Made by a program: the position numbers and the translations under genes. From assembly GCA_002389045.1 (NCBI GenBank), contig DGNS01000006.1:124001-188000 (forward strand): a DNA stretch of 64,000 nucleotides, in the 5' to 3' direction. The stretch is from Thiotrichaceae bacterium UBA4486 (lineage in GTDB: Bacteria > Pseudomonadota > Gammaproteobacteria > Eutrophobiales > Eutrophobiaceae). The notes under the pieces are model-generated. The model had not been told where the DNA came from. It saw only the letters and a list, made by a program, of their open reading frames with translations, and did not search any database. Position 1 is the first letter of the stretch. Each line of letters opens with the position of its first letter. Positions 44,143-51,667 of this stretch are shown here, piece by piece.

Positions 44143-44316
44143 TTGGTGAATAGGGACTTGCCGCAGATTACGGTCGGATTACAATTTGAATCACCATTCA
44201 CTGTTCACTGTTCACCGTTCACTGTTCACTGTTCACCGTTCACTGTTCACTGTTCACTGTTTCCTGTTCACCATTCACAATTTCTCCAAAAGGCTATTCA
44301 CTAATCACTGTTCACT
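44143..44316. repeat. Heptad array G after pyk: core plus 13 CACYGTT units
   Basis: Right after the pyk TGA comes TTGGTGAATAGG, then a 25-bp core (44159-44183; TGCCGCAGATTACGG...ATTACA) shared with array F. Thirteen phase-locked 7-mers follow (44192-44282), mostly CACTGTT and CACCGTT. A second short block, ATTCACT, AATCACT, GTTCACT, occupies 44296-44316. The next gene (fba) is in the same direction, so this array sits inside the carbon cluster. Confidence 0.88.
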
Positions 44317-44364
44317 CAATATACTTTCAACCATACCCGCGACAGAAACTGAGAGGACACAGTA

Positions 44365-45387
44365 ATGAGTGCACAAGAACTGGAGAGGACAGCCGCCGCC
44401 ATGGTGGCCGAGGGCAAGGGCATCCTGGCCATCGATGAAAGTTTCCCGACCATCAAGAAACGCTTTGACTCAATCAACATTGAATCCACCGAGGAAAACC
44501 GCCGCGCCTACCGCGACCTGCTGATCACCGCACCCGGGGGCAGCGATTACATCAGCGGCATGATCCTCTTCGACGAAACCATTCGCCAGTCCGCCAGTGA
44601 CGGCACCCCGTTTCCGAAAGCGCTGGTTGACCAGGGCATCATGCCTGGCATCAAGGTGGATGCCGGCGCAAAGGATCTCGCCGGGCACATGGGAGAAAAA
44701 GTGACCGAGGGGCTCGATGGGCTGCGTGAACGCCTGGCCGAATACCGGGAACTGGGCGCGAAATTTGCCAAATGGCGTGCAGTCATCACCATAGGCAGCG
44801 GGATCCCGTCTTCGGCCTGCATCGAGGCCAACGCCCATGCCCTCGCCCGTTATGCCGCCCTCTGTCAGGAAGCCGGCATCGTGCCGATGGTAGAACCGGA
44901 AGTGCTGATGGATGCCGACAATACCATCGATACCTGTTACAACGTCACCGAGCGGACGCTGAAAACCGTGTTCAACGAACTCTATCGACAGGATGTCACC
45001 TTCGAACACACCATCCTGAAAACCAACATGGTCATCTCCGGCAAGCAGTGTCCGACGCAGGCGGACATCCAGGAAGTCGCCGACAAAACCGTGCGTTGTC
45101 TGCTCAACGCCGTACCCGCGGCCATACCGGGGATCGTTTTTCTCTCCGGTGGCCAGAGTTCAGCGCTGGCGACCGCGCACCTGAACGCCATGAACAAAAC
45201 CTATTCATCGCTGCCCTGGCCGCTGAGTTTTTCCTACGGCCGCGCCCTGCAGGAAGACTGCCTGAAAACCTGGGCCGGCAATCCCGACAATGTCGAGGCC
45301 GCCCTCAAGGTGTTGTTGCACCGGGAGAAATGCAACAGCCTGGCGTGCAGGGGGGAGTACTCCGAGGATATGGAAAAGGCTGCTTGA
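44365..45387 (+). CDS. Fructose-bisphosphate aldolase, class I
   Basis: This 340-residue enzyme is of the eukaryote-like class I type: N-terminal GKGILAIDESFPTIKKRF, IKVDAGAKDLAGH, MVEPEVLMDADNTI, and Schiff-base Lys in ILKTNMVISGK. The C-terminal LPWPLSFSYGRALQEDCLKTWAG is typical. It needs no metal, unlike class II enzymes. A GAGAGGACACAGTA stretch lies upstream of the ATG. It is the last enzyme gene of the cluster, separated from pyk by heptad array G. Confidence 0.95.
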   Translation: MSAQELERTAAAMVAEGKGILAIDESFPTIKKRFDSINIESTEENRRAYRDLLITAPGGSDYISGMILFDETIRQSASDGTPFPKALVDQGIMPGIKVDAGAKDLAGHMGEKVTEGLDGLRERLAEYRELGAKFAKWRAVITIGSGIPSSACIEANAHALARYAALCQEAGIVPMVEPEVLMDADNTIDTCYNVTERTLKTVFNELYRQDVTFEHTILKTNMVISGKQCPTQADIQEVADKTVRCLLNAVPAAIPGIVFLSGGQSSALATAHLNAMNKTYSSLPWPLSFSYGRALQEDCLKTWAGNPDNVEAALKVLLHREKCNSLACRGEYSEDMEKAA

Positions 45388-45508
45388 TCGGTGGCATTGC
45401 AACATTGCCATAAGACGCAGCGGGACCGGAGAATCGTCCGCCCCCGGACCTGCCGGGTTCGGCCCGACATCAGCCGGACATAATCAGCGCAGCCTTTGGC
45501 CGGCCGTC

Positions 45509-45790
45509 ATGACCGATACCGCTGACAACCCCGGGAAATTATCCGCGCAGGCCGAGACCGCGTTAGCGGCCTATGAAGCCATGCGCGAAAGCAAGCAGAA
45601 ATATTTTTCGCAACTGCAGGCCATGGATGAAAAATACAAGAACTGGGGGCATCCCACGGACGGGGAAAAACAGCGTCTGGATGAGTTGCTCAAAGTCCAC
45701 GACAGCAAGGTATCGGCCTTTAACGAAGCCATGAGTCAGGTGGACGACACGGAAGACAGAATGGCGCTGATCCAGAGATTAAACACCTGA
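45509..45790 (+). CDS. Small conserved-looking hypothetical, coiled-coil
   Basis: This 93-residue acidic, all-helical protein (ETALAAYEAMRESKQKYFSQ, then a second helix KQRLDELLKVHDSKVSAFNEAM) has no recognised domain. I chose the ATG at 45509. It follows fba in the same direction at 121 bases. Codon use resembles the neighbours, which supports a real gene. Function unknown. Confidence 0.55.
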   Translation: MTDTADNPGKLSAQAETALAAYEAMRESKQKYFSQLQAMDEKYKNWGHPTDGEKQRLDELLKVHDSKVSAFNEAMSQVDDTEDRMALIQRLNT

Positions 45791-45823
45791 CTACTCATCC
45801 AAACGAGTGAGATAACGGCCTAT

Positions 45824-45971
45824 ATGACAAATGCTGTCGAGTTTTTTTACAAAACGGTGACATTCGCAGTTGAATTCAGACATTTTATTTCCAGCTTTTT
45901 GACTCCATAAGTTATTGAATTCCTGAAGGTATTCCACCCCACATGGAAATTTTGACAACACACCGTGTCGA
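45824..45971 (+). promoter_or_regulatory. Candidate activator sites upstream of the sigma-54 sRNA promoter
   Basis: Two dyads of TGAC/TGTCG half-sites: ATGAC-N6-TGTCG (45824-45839) and TTGAC-N9-TGTCG (45952-45970). They lie about 75-220 bases upstream of the -24 box. The same half-sites occur upstream of the pilin promoter. The spacing varies, so this is suggestive only. The gap 45791-46241 has no ORF of note. Confidence 0.35.
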
Positions 45972-46045
45972 TTTTTCTTACATTCCGACCTGATCGTAAG
46001 CCCATCTTGAACTTAACTTACTGATTTTATTATTGATTGAGTAGT

Positions 46046-46061
46046 TGGCACTCTATCTGCA
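46046..46061 (+). promoter_or_regulatory. Sigma-54 (-24/-12) promoter in front of an ORF-less transcript
   Basis: TGGCAC-TCTAT-CTGCA has the GG-N10-GC spacing and the same CTGC -12 box as the pilin promoter. Predicted start is about 46072. No protein gene lies downstream on the plus strand before the terminator at 46198. Confidence 0.7.
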
Positions 46062-46071
46062 AAGAAAGACA

Positions 46072-46223
46072 GTAACCATAAACCGAATGGGCGCCGGATG
46101 CAGCCCTTCCACGAAAGGGCTTTAACCGATTGTGGCCCGGAAGCTGTTGCTTCCAAAACAATCTAATAAAAACATTTTCATAACTCCATTGTTAGCAGCC
46201 AGCCTTCGGGCTGGCATTTTTTT
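46072..46223 (+). ncRNA. Candidate sigma-54-dependent small RNA
   Basis: About 152 bases between a -24/-12 promoter and a Rho-independent terminator. It holds three predicted hairpins: AGCCCTT-CCACGA-AAGGGCT, GGAAGC-TGTT-GCTTCC and the terminator GCCAGCC-TTCG-GGCTGGC. Between hairpins two and three is an A/U-rich single-stranded stretch (AATCTAATAAAAACATTTTC), the sort of site Hfq binds. The only ORF is a 12-codon frame without a ribosome binding site. It does not match an RNA family I recognise. Sigma-54-driven sRNAs such as Qrr and CrcZ are known in gammaproteobacteria. Confidence 0.6.
46198..46223 (+). terminator. Rho-independent terminator of the candidate sRNA
   Basis: GCCAGCC-TTCG-GGCTGGC followed by A and seven T residues on the plus strand. 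Its orientation does not suit the minus-strand rhomboid gene that ends at 46242, so it must serve a plus-strand transcript. Confidence 0.88.
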
Positions 46224-46241
46224 ATCTGCTCGCACAGTCCA

Positions 46242-46967
46242 TCAGCGATGCAGGGTTCTGTGCCAGCGGCTGGAGCCATGGGATTTGTGAAACAGTGGCA
46301 CATTCCGGCGTTTCATAAAGGGAACCAGCACCATGCCGGCGATGAAGCCGCCGATATGGGCGTACCAGGCCACGCCCGCGCCGTCCGGACTGGATAGCGC
46401 CGAGCTGACCAACTGGATGAGGAACCAGAAACCGAGCACCCAGCCGGCCGGCAACCGGATCAATTGTGAGAAAAAGCCGAGAGGTATCAACACCAACACC
46501 CTGGCATGCGGGTAAAGCAACAGGTAGCCGCCGAGCACCCCGGAAATGGCGCCGCTGGCGCCGATCATGGGGATTTCGGACGCCGGATTCTGCAATACCT
46601 GTCCGAACACGGCGGCAACACCGCAGAGCAGGTAAAACACAATAAAGCGGAAATGCCCGAGCGCATCTTCCAGGTTATTGCCGAAGATCCACAGGTAGAG
46701 CATGTTGCCCGCCAGGTGCATGAAACCGCCGTGCAGGAACATGGACGTTATCACCGTCAATTCGGCCGGCACCAGTACCAGTTCCGCCGGCAGGCTGACC
46801 TTGTCCAGCAGCACCGCGGGAATCACTCCCAGGCTGTAGACCGCCATCTGTCCGCCAGGGCTGCCCAGCGACACCTGCCAGAAAAAAACCAGCACACAGG
46901 TGACGATGAACAGGATGGTCAGAACGGGGAAAATATCCGTGGGATTGTCATCGTGCAGGGGGATCAC
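46242..46967 (-). CDS. Rhomboid-family intramembrane serine protease
   Basis: This 241-residue protein has about six or seven transmembrane helices. The catalytic Ser lies in MIGASGAISGVLGGYLLL (GASG for GxSG) and the His in AYAHIGGFIAGMVLV-type WYAHIGGFIAG. The conserved loop MFLHGGFMHLAGNMLYLWIFG (Asn and HxxxN region) is also present, so it should be an active protease. Substrates cannot be inferred. It is transcribed alone, convergent with the candidate sRNA. Confidence 0.92.
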   Translation of the reverse strand: MIPLHDDNPTDIFPVLTILFIVTCVLVFFWQVSLGSPGGQMAVYSLGVIPAVLLDKVSLPAELVLVPAELTVITSMFLHGGFMHLAGNMLYLWIFGNNLEDALGHFRFIVFYLLCGVAAVFGQVLQNPASEIPMIGASGAISGVLGGYLLLYPHARVLVLIPLGFFSQLIRLPAGWVLGFWFLIQLVSSALSSPDGAGVAWYAHIGGFIAGMVLVPFMKRRNVPLFHKSHGSSRWHRTLHR

Positions 46968-47041
46968 GTAAACACTCCCGGTCCTGTAGACAATGCCATC
47001 AAGCGGCGTCTGCTGCTGAACCGGCCGGATTATGCACGGTG

Positions 47042-47251
47042 TTAGCGGGTTTGCTCCTCGATGGCCTGGCGCTGTGCCTCGGCGGCGTCGAGCATTTTCT
47101 GCTCGGCCGCCCTGGCCCGGTCCATGGTCTCCACCTGGTCTTTCCAGACGTGGTCACCGGAGCCGGTACCGGAACTGCCGGCGTCATCGCCCGAGCAGGA
47201 CATCAACAAAACCGACAGCGTAATCAGCATGAACCGGGGCTTACGCATCAT
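47042..47251 (-). CDS. Small lipoprotein
   Basis: This protein of about 69 residues has a lipoprotein signal (RFMLITLSVLLMSC, lipobox LMSC) followed by a short Gly/Ser linker and a charged helix (DQVETMDRARAAEQKMLDAAEAQ). AGGAG lies five bases before the ATG at 47251; a second ATG follows directly. It is downstream of the carbonic anhydrase gene by about 15 bases and may be co-transcribed. Function unknown; it resembles small Lpp-like coiled-coil lipoproteins only in general form. Confidence 0.7.
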   Translation of the reverse strand: MMRKPRFMLITLSVLLMSCSGDDAGSSGTGSGDHVWKDQVETMDRARAAEQKMLDAAEAQRQAIEEQTR

Positions 47252-47265
47252 GGTATCTCCTGTTG

Positions 47266-47871
47266 TCACTGCGGTTGCAGTTCACCGCTCTCGATATCGA
47301 AATAAAAACCGTGTACCGACAGGCTGCCGGATTCAACGCGGGACTTTATCCACGGGAACGTCAGCAGATTCTGCATGGACACCTTGATGGATTCAGACTC
47401 ACAGCGCCGGCACTGTTCCGCGAAACCTGCATCCGGAAATTCCTGTAACACCTTGTCACGGGCCGGGGTGGCAATCTGCATCCAGGGATCAATAAAACGG
47501 TAATCCCTGGTGTCGTGACTGCCTTCCATCAGGCTTTGTATGCCGCCACACAGGCCGTGTCCCAGAATCATGACGTTTTGCACCTTGAGATGCTTGATGG
47601 CGAATTCCAGCGCGGCGCTGGTGCCATGGGTCTTGCCGTCATCGACACTGGGCGGCACCAGGTTGGCCACGTTGCGAACAACAAATATATCTCCGGGGCC
47701 GGTATCCAGTATAAGCGCGGGGTCGACACGGGAATCACAACAGGCGATCACTATAGTCTTGGGTGACTGCCCCTGGTCAACCAGTTGCCGGTACAATTCG
47801 GGCCGTTCTTCAAAGTATTTTTTTCTGAATCGCTGAAAGCCATCCAGCAGGGGTTGGAAATCGTCGCTCAT
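47266..47871 (-). CDS. can: Beta-class carbonic anhydrase
   Basis: This 201-residue enzyme has zinc ligands in ACCDSRVDP and GHGLCGG (Cys, Asp-Arg dyad, His, Cys), plus FVVRNVANLVPP and TSAALEFAIKHL. It interconverts CO2 and bicarbonate in the cytoplasm. Its ATG overlaps the purC stop by four bases (ATGA). The coupling makes metabolic sense in general terms, because bicarbonate feeds carboxylation steps of purine synthesis, but PurC itself does not use it. Confidence 0.95.
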   Translation of the reverse strand: MSDDFQPLLDGFQRFRKKYFEERPELYRQLVDQGQSPKTIVIACCDSRVDPALILDTGPGDIFVVRNVANLVPPSVDDGKTHGTSAALEFAIKHLKVQNVMILGHGLCGGIQSLMEGSHDTRDYRFIDPWMQIATPARDKVLQEFPDAGFAEQCRRCESESIKVSMQNLLTFPWIKSRVESGSLSVHGFYFDIESGELQPQ

Positions 47872-48755
47872 ATCACTCCCGTCAGTCGTTGTTGTGCTTC
47901 AAGATATTTTTTCGCGGTATTGTCTATGACCTCGCGGGGCAATCGCGGCCCCGGCGGTGTCTTGTTCCAGTCCAGGGTTTCAAGGTAATCACGCACGTAC
48001 TGCTTGTCAAAGCTGGGCGGACTGATGCCGGTACGGTATTCATCCAGCGGCCAGAAGCGTGAAGAGTCGGGTGTCAATACTTCGTCTATCAGCACCATGT
48101 TACCGTCGCTGTCGAGTCCGAATTCAAACTTGGTATCGGCGATAATGATACCACGCTCGCGGGCATAGGCGGCGGCGCTGGAGTAGATGCGCAAACTGAT
48201 GTCCCGCATCTGTTCAGCCAGCTCGTGGCCGATCAATCTCACAGTGCGATCAAAGTCGATGTTTTCATCGTGGGCGCCGATATCGGCCTTGGTGGACGGC
48301 GTGAATATCGGTTCCGGCAACTGTTCCGCCTGGCGCAAACCGGGCGGCAGGGCGATACCGCTGATGGCGCCGGTCGCGCAATAATCCTTCCAGCCCGAGC
48401 CGATGACATAGCCGCGGGCAATGGCTTCCACCGGCAGTGGCCGTAAACGCCGCACCACCACACCACGATCACCGATCTGTTCGAGTTCGGACGCACTCAG
48501 AACATCGGCCGGAGTAATGCTGCTGAGATGATTGGAAATCAAATCGCCGATACGGGCGAACCAGAAGCGGGAAACCCGGTTCAAGACCTCACCCTTGCCC
48601 GGGATTGGATCCGGCAACACCACATCGAACGCCGACAACCGGTCACTGGTGACGATGAGCATGTATTCATCATCCACCTCGAACAGATCCCGTACCTTGC
48701 CTCTTGAAAGCGGCTTCAACGAGGTTATTTCAGGAGTGTAAAGAGTATTATTCAT
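47868..48755 (-). CDS. purC: Phosphoribosylaminoimidazole-succinocarboxamide synthase
   Basis: This protein of about 295 residues is an SAICAR synthetase of the longer type: SRGKVRDLFEVDDEYMLIVTSDRLSAFD at the N-terminus (given here in pieces: SRGKVRDLFEVDD, TSDRLSAFDVVLP), RRLRPLPVEAIARGYVIGSGW, DTKFEFGLDSDGNMVLIDEV and a TPDSSRFWP block. It joins CAIR and aspartate in purine synthesis. ATG 48755 is preferred over one at 48791 because conservation begins there. Divergent from speD. Confidence 0.95.
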   Translation of the reverse strand: MNNTLYTPEITSLKPLSRGKVRDLFEVDDEYMLIVTSDRLSAFDVVLPDPIPGKGEVLNRVSRFWFARIGDLISNHLSSITPADVLSASELEQIGDRGVVVRRLRPLPVEAIARGYVIGSGWKDYCATGAISGIALPPGLRQAEQLPEPIFTPSTKADIGAHDENIDFDRTVRLIGHELAEQMRDISLRIYSSAAAYARERGIIIADTKFEFGLDSDGNMVLIDEVLTPDSSRFWPLDEYRTGISPPSFDKQYVRDYLETLDWNKTPPGPRLPREVIDNTAKKYLEAQQRLTGVI

Positions 48756-48838
48756 TGCAGATGGATTGAGTTGAAGGTGTTTTACGTGCAATCATTAACT
48801 TTTATCATACCGGACTACTTGATTCTGCGGCCACGTCA

Positions 48839-49636
48839 ATGCGCGATAATAATAACAGGATTCAACTCAGCGGCTTTAACAATCTGACCAAAACGCTCAG
48901 CTTTAATATCTACGATTTGAGTTTTCTGCGTTCAGTCACGGAGATTGACGCGCTGACCGGGTACATCAATGATCAATACAGCTCCACACGGCTGACCGGC
49001 ATACTCCAGGACGTGGCCAGGATTATCGGCGCCAACGTACTCAACGTCGCCACGGCTGACTATGAACCTTCCGGCGCCAGCACAACCCTGCTGATCTCAG
49101 AGGAAACCCCGGCGCTGGCCGGCGTCACCAACCAGCAGACACCGGGGCCGCTACCGGAAGCGGTTGTCGCCCACCTGGACAAAAGTCACCTGACCGCGCA
49201 CACCTATCCCGAAAATCATCCCGGTGTGGGCGCCAATATTCTTCGCACCGACATTGACGTGAGCACCTGTGGCATGATTTCCCCGCTCAAGGCCCTGAAC
49301 TACCTGATCCACAGTTTCAGTTCCGATGTGGTAGTGCTCGATTACCGGGTCCGGGGGTTCACCCGCAGTGAATGCGGTAAAAAGCTCTTCATGGACCATG
49401 ACATAAATTCGATTCAGAGCTACATCGATGCAACCACGCTGGCCGACTACCACAGCCAGGATTGCAACTTACGCGATGAAAATATCTTTCACACAAAAAT
49501 GCTGCGACGAGCGTTCCGGACCGGGGATTATCTGCTGGATGGCGCCGACGTTGAGCTGTCCGCGGCAGAGCAATCCCGCATCGATGAATTGATACGCGGT
49601 GAGCTGGATGGTATTTACCGGAGTTTTTCCAACTGA
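48839..49636 (+). CDS. speD: S-adenosylmethionine decarboxylase proenzyme
   Basis: This 265-residue protein is of the gammaproteobacterial (E. coli-type) SpeD group. The self-cleavage site is in LDKSHLTAHTYPE, where the Ser becomes the pyruvoyl cofactor. The neighbours GVGANILRTDIDVSTCGMISP and FFMDHDINSIQSY-like LFMDHDINSIQSY are conserved. It makes decarboxylated SAM for spermidine synthesis. No speE is adjacent, so the aminopropyltransferase must lie elsewhere. Confidence 0.94.
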   Translation: MRDNNNRIQLSGFNNLTKTLSFNIYDLSFLRSVTEIDALTGYINDQYSSTRLTGILQDVARIIGANVLNVATADYEPSGASTTLLISEETPALAGVTNQQTPGPLPEAVVAHLDKSHLTAHTYPENHPGVGANILRTDIDVSTCGMISPLKALNYLIHSFSSDVVVLDYRVRGFTRSECGKKLFMDHDINSIQSYIDATTLADYHSQDCNLRDENIFHTKMLRRAFRTGDYLLDGADVELSAAEQSRIDELIRGELDGIYRSFSN

Positions 49637-49700
49637 GAAACCGGAGTTGGTCGTACAGCACACCACCACTGCCTGAGCTTTGCGCAGCCTCACACCGCTT

Positions 49701-50564
49701 TCACCGCTGCGAATCAAGTAATACCGCCAGGGCCTTACGGCGGAGATCCGGCCAGGACTCGACCCAGCAGCAGTCGTGGGTGTAATCAGGCACACTGTGC
49801 AGTTGTTGCATGTGCTCCGGCCCCAGTGCCTGCAGATAGGAGCGCACCACGGCTTCCGGCACGATGTGATCATTGGCGCCGGTCCAGTGCAGTTGCGGCA
49901 GTCGGGCCAGCGGGCGGGCGAAATTCACCGGATTCAATGAACCGTCGAGCGGCGAGACCTGGTGCAGGCTCGTCCAGGTGTCAATATCCAGGTTCGCGGC
50001 CACCGTCATCAGCCATTGCACATCATTACGCCTGGCCGCCAGCAGGGCGGCGATGACACCACCACCGGAATAACCGATCAAACGCACCCCGTCCGCCCCG
50101 GTGTAAGCCAGATGATCATCAATGGCGCGGCTCATGGCATCGACCACGGTTTCCGCGTAGCGATGGCTGGACCAGAAACGGGGAGAACAGCGCCCGTCCT
50201 GCACATCATCACTGTATTGGCACGGCCTGGCCAGGTAGAGCAGATTTGCGCCGGACACCCGGGCAGCCAGCCGCAGTGCGACCGGGTCAGTGGGTGTCGG
50301 GTTTGCCGAGAGACGATTTTTCCTGCGCCAGGCCAGGCCATCACCTTCGATGTACACTTCCAGAGGCATTTTGGGTGCCGCAACGCCGTTGTAAAAGCTC
50401 AGCAATCGGAACTCGCCGGTATTGATGATCCGTGCCTGCAGTCCTGCTTCATGGGCAATATCCCCGGCAGTCTGCAGGCGCGCCTTGACGTTATGCAACG
50501 CCGTGCAGCCGAAGCCGGGAGACAACAGCAGGCAAAGATACACGACAGCGGGGCGAACGCTCAT
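49701..50564 (-). CDS. Putative lipoprotein alpha/beta hydrolase
   Basis: This 287-residue protein has an N-terminal signal ending in a lipobox-like PGFGC (Cys near residue 20) and an alpha/beta-hydrolase-like body with nucleophile motif GYSGGG near residue 165. An acidic residue is likely in GANDHIVP and a His in PDYTHDCCW. Similar proteins are annotated only as hypothetical lipoproteins with hydrolase folds. Substrate unknown. It is divergent from the FecR gene. Confidence 0.7.
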   Translation of the reverse strand: MSVRPAVVYLCLLLSPGFGCTALHNVKARLQTAGDIAHEAGLQARIINTGEFRLLSFYNGVAAPKMPLEVYIEGDGLAWRRKNRLSANPTPTDPVALRLAARVSGANLLYLARPCQYSDDVQDGRCSPRFWSSHRYAETVVDAMSRAIDDHLAYTGADGVRLIGYSGGGVIAALLAARRNDVQWLMTVAANLDIDTWTSLHQVSPLDGSLNPVNFARPLARLPQLHWTGANDHIVPEAVVRSYLQALGPEHMQQLHSVPDYTHDCCWVESWPDLRRKALAVLLDSQR

Positions 50565-50892
50565 AACCGGTGATTATACGGATAATGGCCACGCGGACCG
50601 CATCCGGCTGGCGGTGGGAATGCGGACGTTAGCGAGATGAAGCGTGAACACGGTCAAGTTTTTGTGAATTCTCCCGCCGGTTTATGAATATTCAGGCAAC
50701 TCAACGTATAATAAGGGTCATAAATACATGACAATCTGCCCGGCTATACTGTAAAAGTGTCTGTACGAACATATTGCGGGTGCCATCGACCGTGGTATTG
50801 TTGCTTGACACATGACCGGCAAAACAGTCAGCAACAAAAATCATCTTAACCGGCATTTGCACAGCAACCCGGGAAACAAAACGAGCATAACC
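50565..50892. other. 328-bp divergent gap upstream of the FecR-domain gene
   Basis: AT-rich around 50690-50760, with a TATAAT at about 50705-50712 that could be a -10 element on the plus strand, but no convincing -35 at the right distance. No gene, repeat or riboswitch recognised. Confidence 0.35.
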
Positions 50893-51576
50893 ATGAACAA
50901 CCCAATCCTTATCAAGACCGTTGTACTGGCTCTGACACTGCTACTGAATCAGGCCGCCCTCGCCGCTACCAGGGCCGGGCAGGTTGAAACCATCAAGGGT
51001 GAGGTCAGTGCGACGCTGGATGACCAGACCCGGAGCCTGTCCAAAGGCGATGATGTATTTGCCAACGATCTCATCTCTACCGAGCCCGGGGCCCTGGTTG
51101 AGATCAAATTTGTTGATGATTCCAAATTCCTGGTCGGACCGGATTCGGAGATGAAAGTCGACAAGTTTTCCTACAATAAGCCCGATACCGAGAATGCACT
51201 GTCCACCCGCCTGCTCAAGGGCACTTTCCGTTTTGTCACCGGCCTTATCGCACGTTACAAACCGGAATCCATGGAAGTCAGTACCGCCGTGGCCACCATC
51301 GGTATCCGTGGCACCACTGTCGGCGTGGAAGCCAGCGCCAACTCGGCCATTGTGGTTCTGGAACAACCCGATGACACCTCGCGCAGCACGGCCATCGAGG
51401 TTTCCAACCAGTTCGGCAGTGTCTATATTGATGAGCCGGGTTATGGCACCGAAATACCGGATGAGTTCTCACCGCCCTCGCCGCCACAACGCATGCGCTT
51501 GCGCACGATCAACAACCTGATGCGATCCCTGCAGTCGATCCAGAGAATCAGCGTGCCGCGGCCGGCAATGCGCTGA
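50893..51576 (+). CDS. Secreted FecR-domain protein
   Basis: This 227-residue protein has a Sec signal peptide (LIKTVVLALTLLLNQAALA) and then a FecR domain: GQVETIKGEVSATLDDQTRSLSKGDDVF (given in part), ISTEPGALVEIKFVDDSKFLVGPDSEM, and VSTAVATIGIRGTTVGVE. The C-terminal 40 residues are Pro/Arg-rich. Unlike classical FecR it has no N-terminal anti-sigma segment and no adjacent ECF sigma gene, so iron-transport signalling is unlikely. Such periplasmic FecR proteins occur widely with unknown roles. A start at 50812 would place the signal inside the chain. Confidence 0.82.
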   Translation: MNNPILIKTVVLALTLLLNQAALAATRAGQVETIKGEVSATLDDQTRSLSKGDDVFANDLISTEPGALVEIKFVDDSKFLVGPDSEMKVDKFSYNKPDTENALSTRLLKGTFRFVTGLIARYKPESMEVSTAVATIGIRGTTVGVEASANSAIVVLEQPDDTSRSTAIEVSNQFGSVYIDEPGYGTEIPDEFSPPSPPQRMRLRTINNLMRSLQSIQRISVPRPAMR

Positions 51577-51603
51577 CAGGGATCTCAAATCGCTGTCAAA
51601 CCC

Positions 51604-51633
51604 GGTAACAATCCGCGTCAGTGCGGTGTTACC
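51604..51633. terminator. Strong hairpin between the convergent FecR and glnS genes
   Basis: GGTAACA-AT-CCGC-GTCAGT-GCGG-TGTTACC forms an 11-bp stem with a two-base bulge. No T-tract follows on either strand, so termination efficiency is uncertain. The position between convergent genes suggests a bidirectional 3'-end structure. Confidence 0.5.
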
Positions 51634-51667
51634 TTGAGAAGAGCGAAGCGGGTTTGAAGCCGCGGTG

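Noticed and set aside
46083..46130. 12-codon leader peptide in the candidate sRNA
   Set aside because: It has an ATG but no ribosome binding site, and no regulated gene lies downstream.
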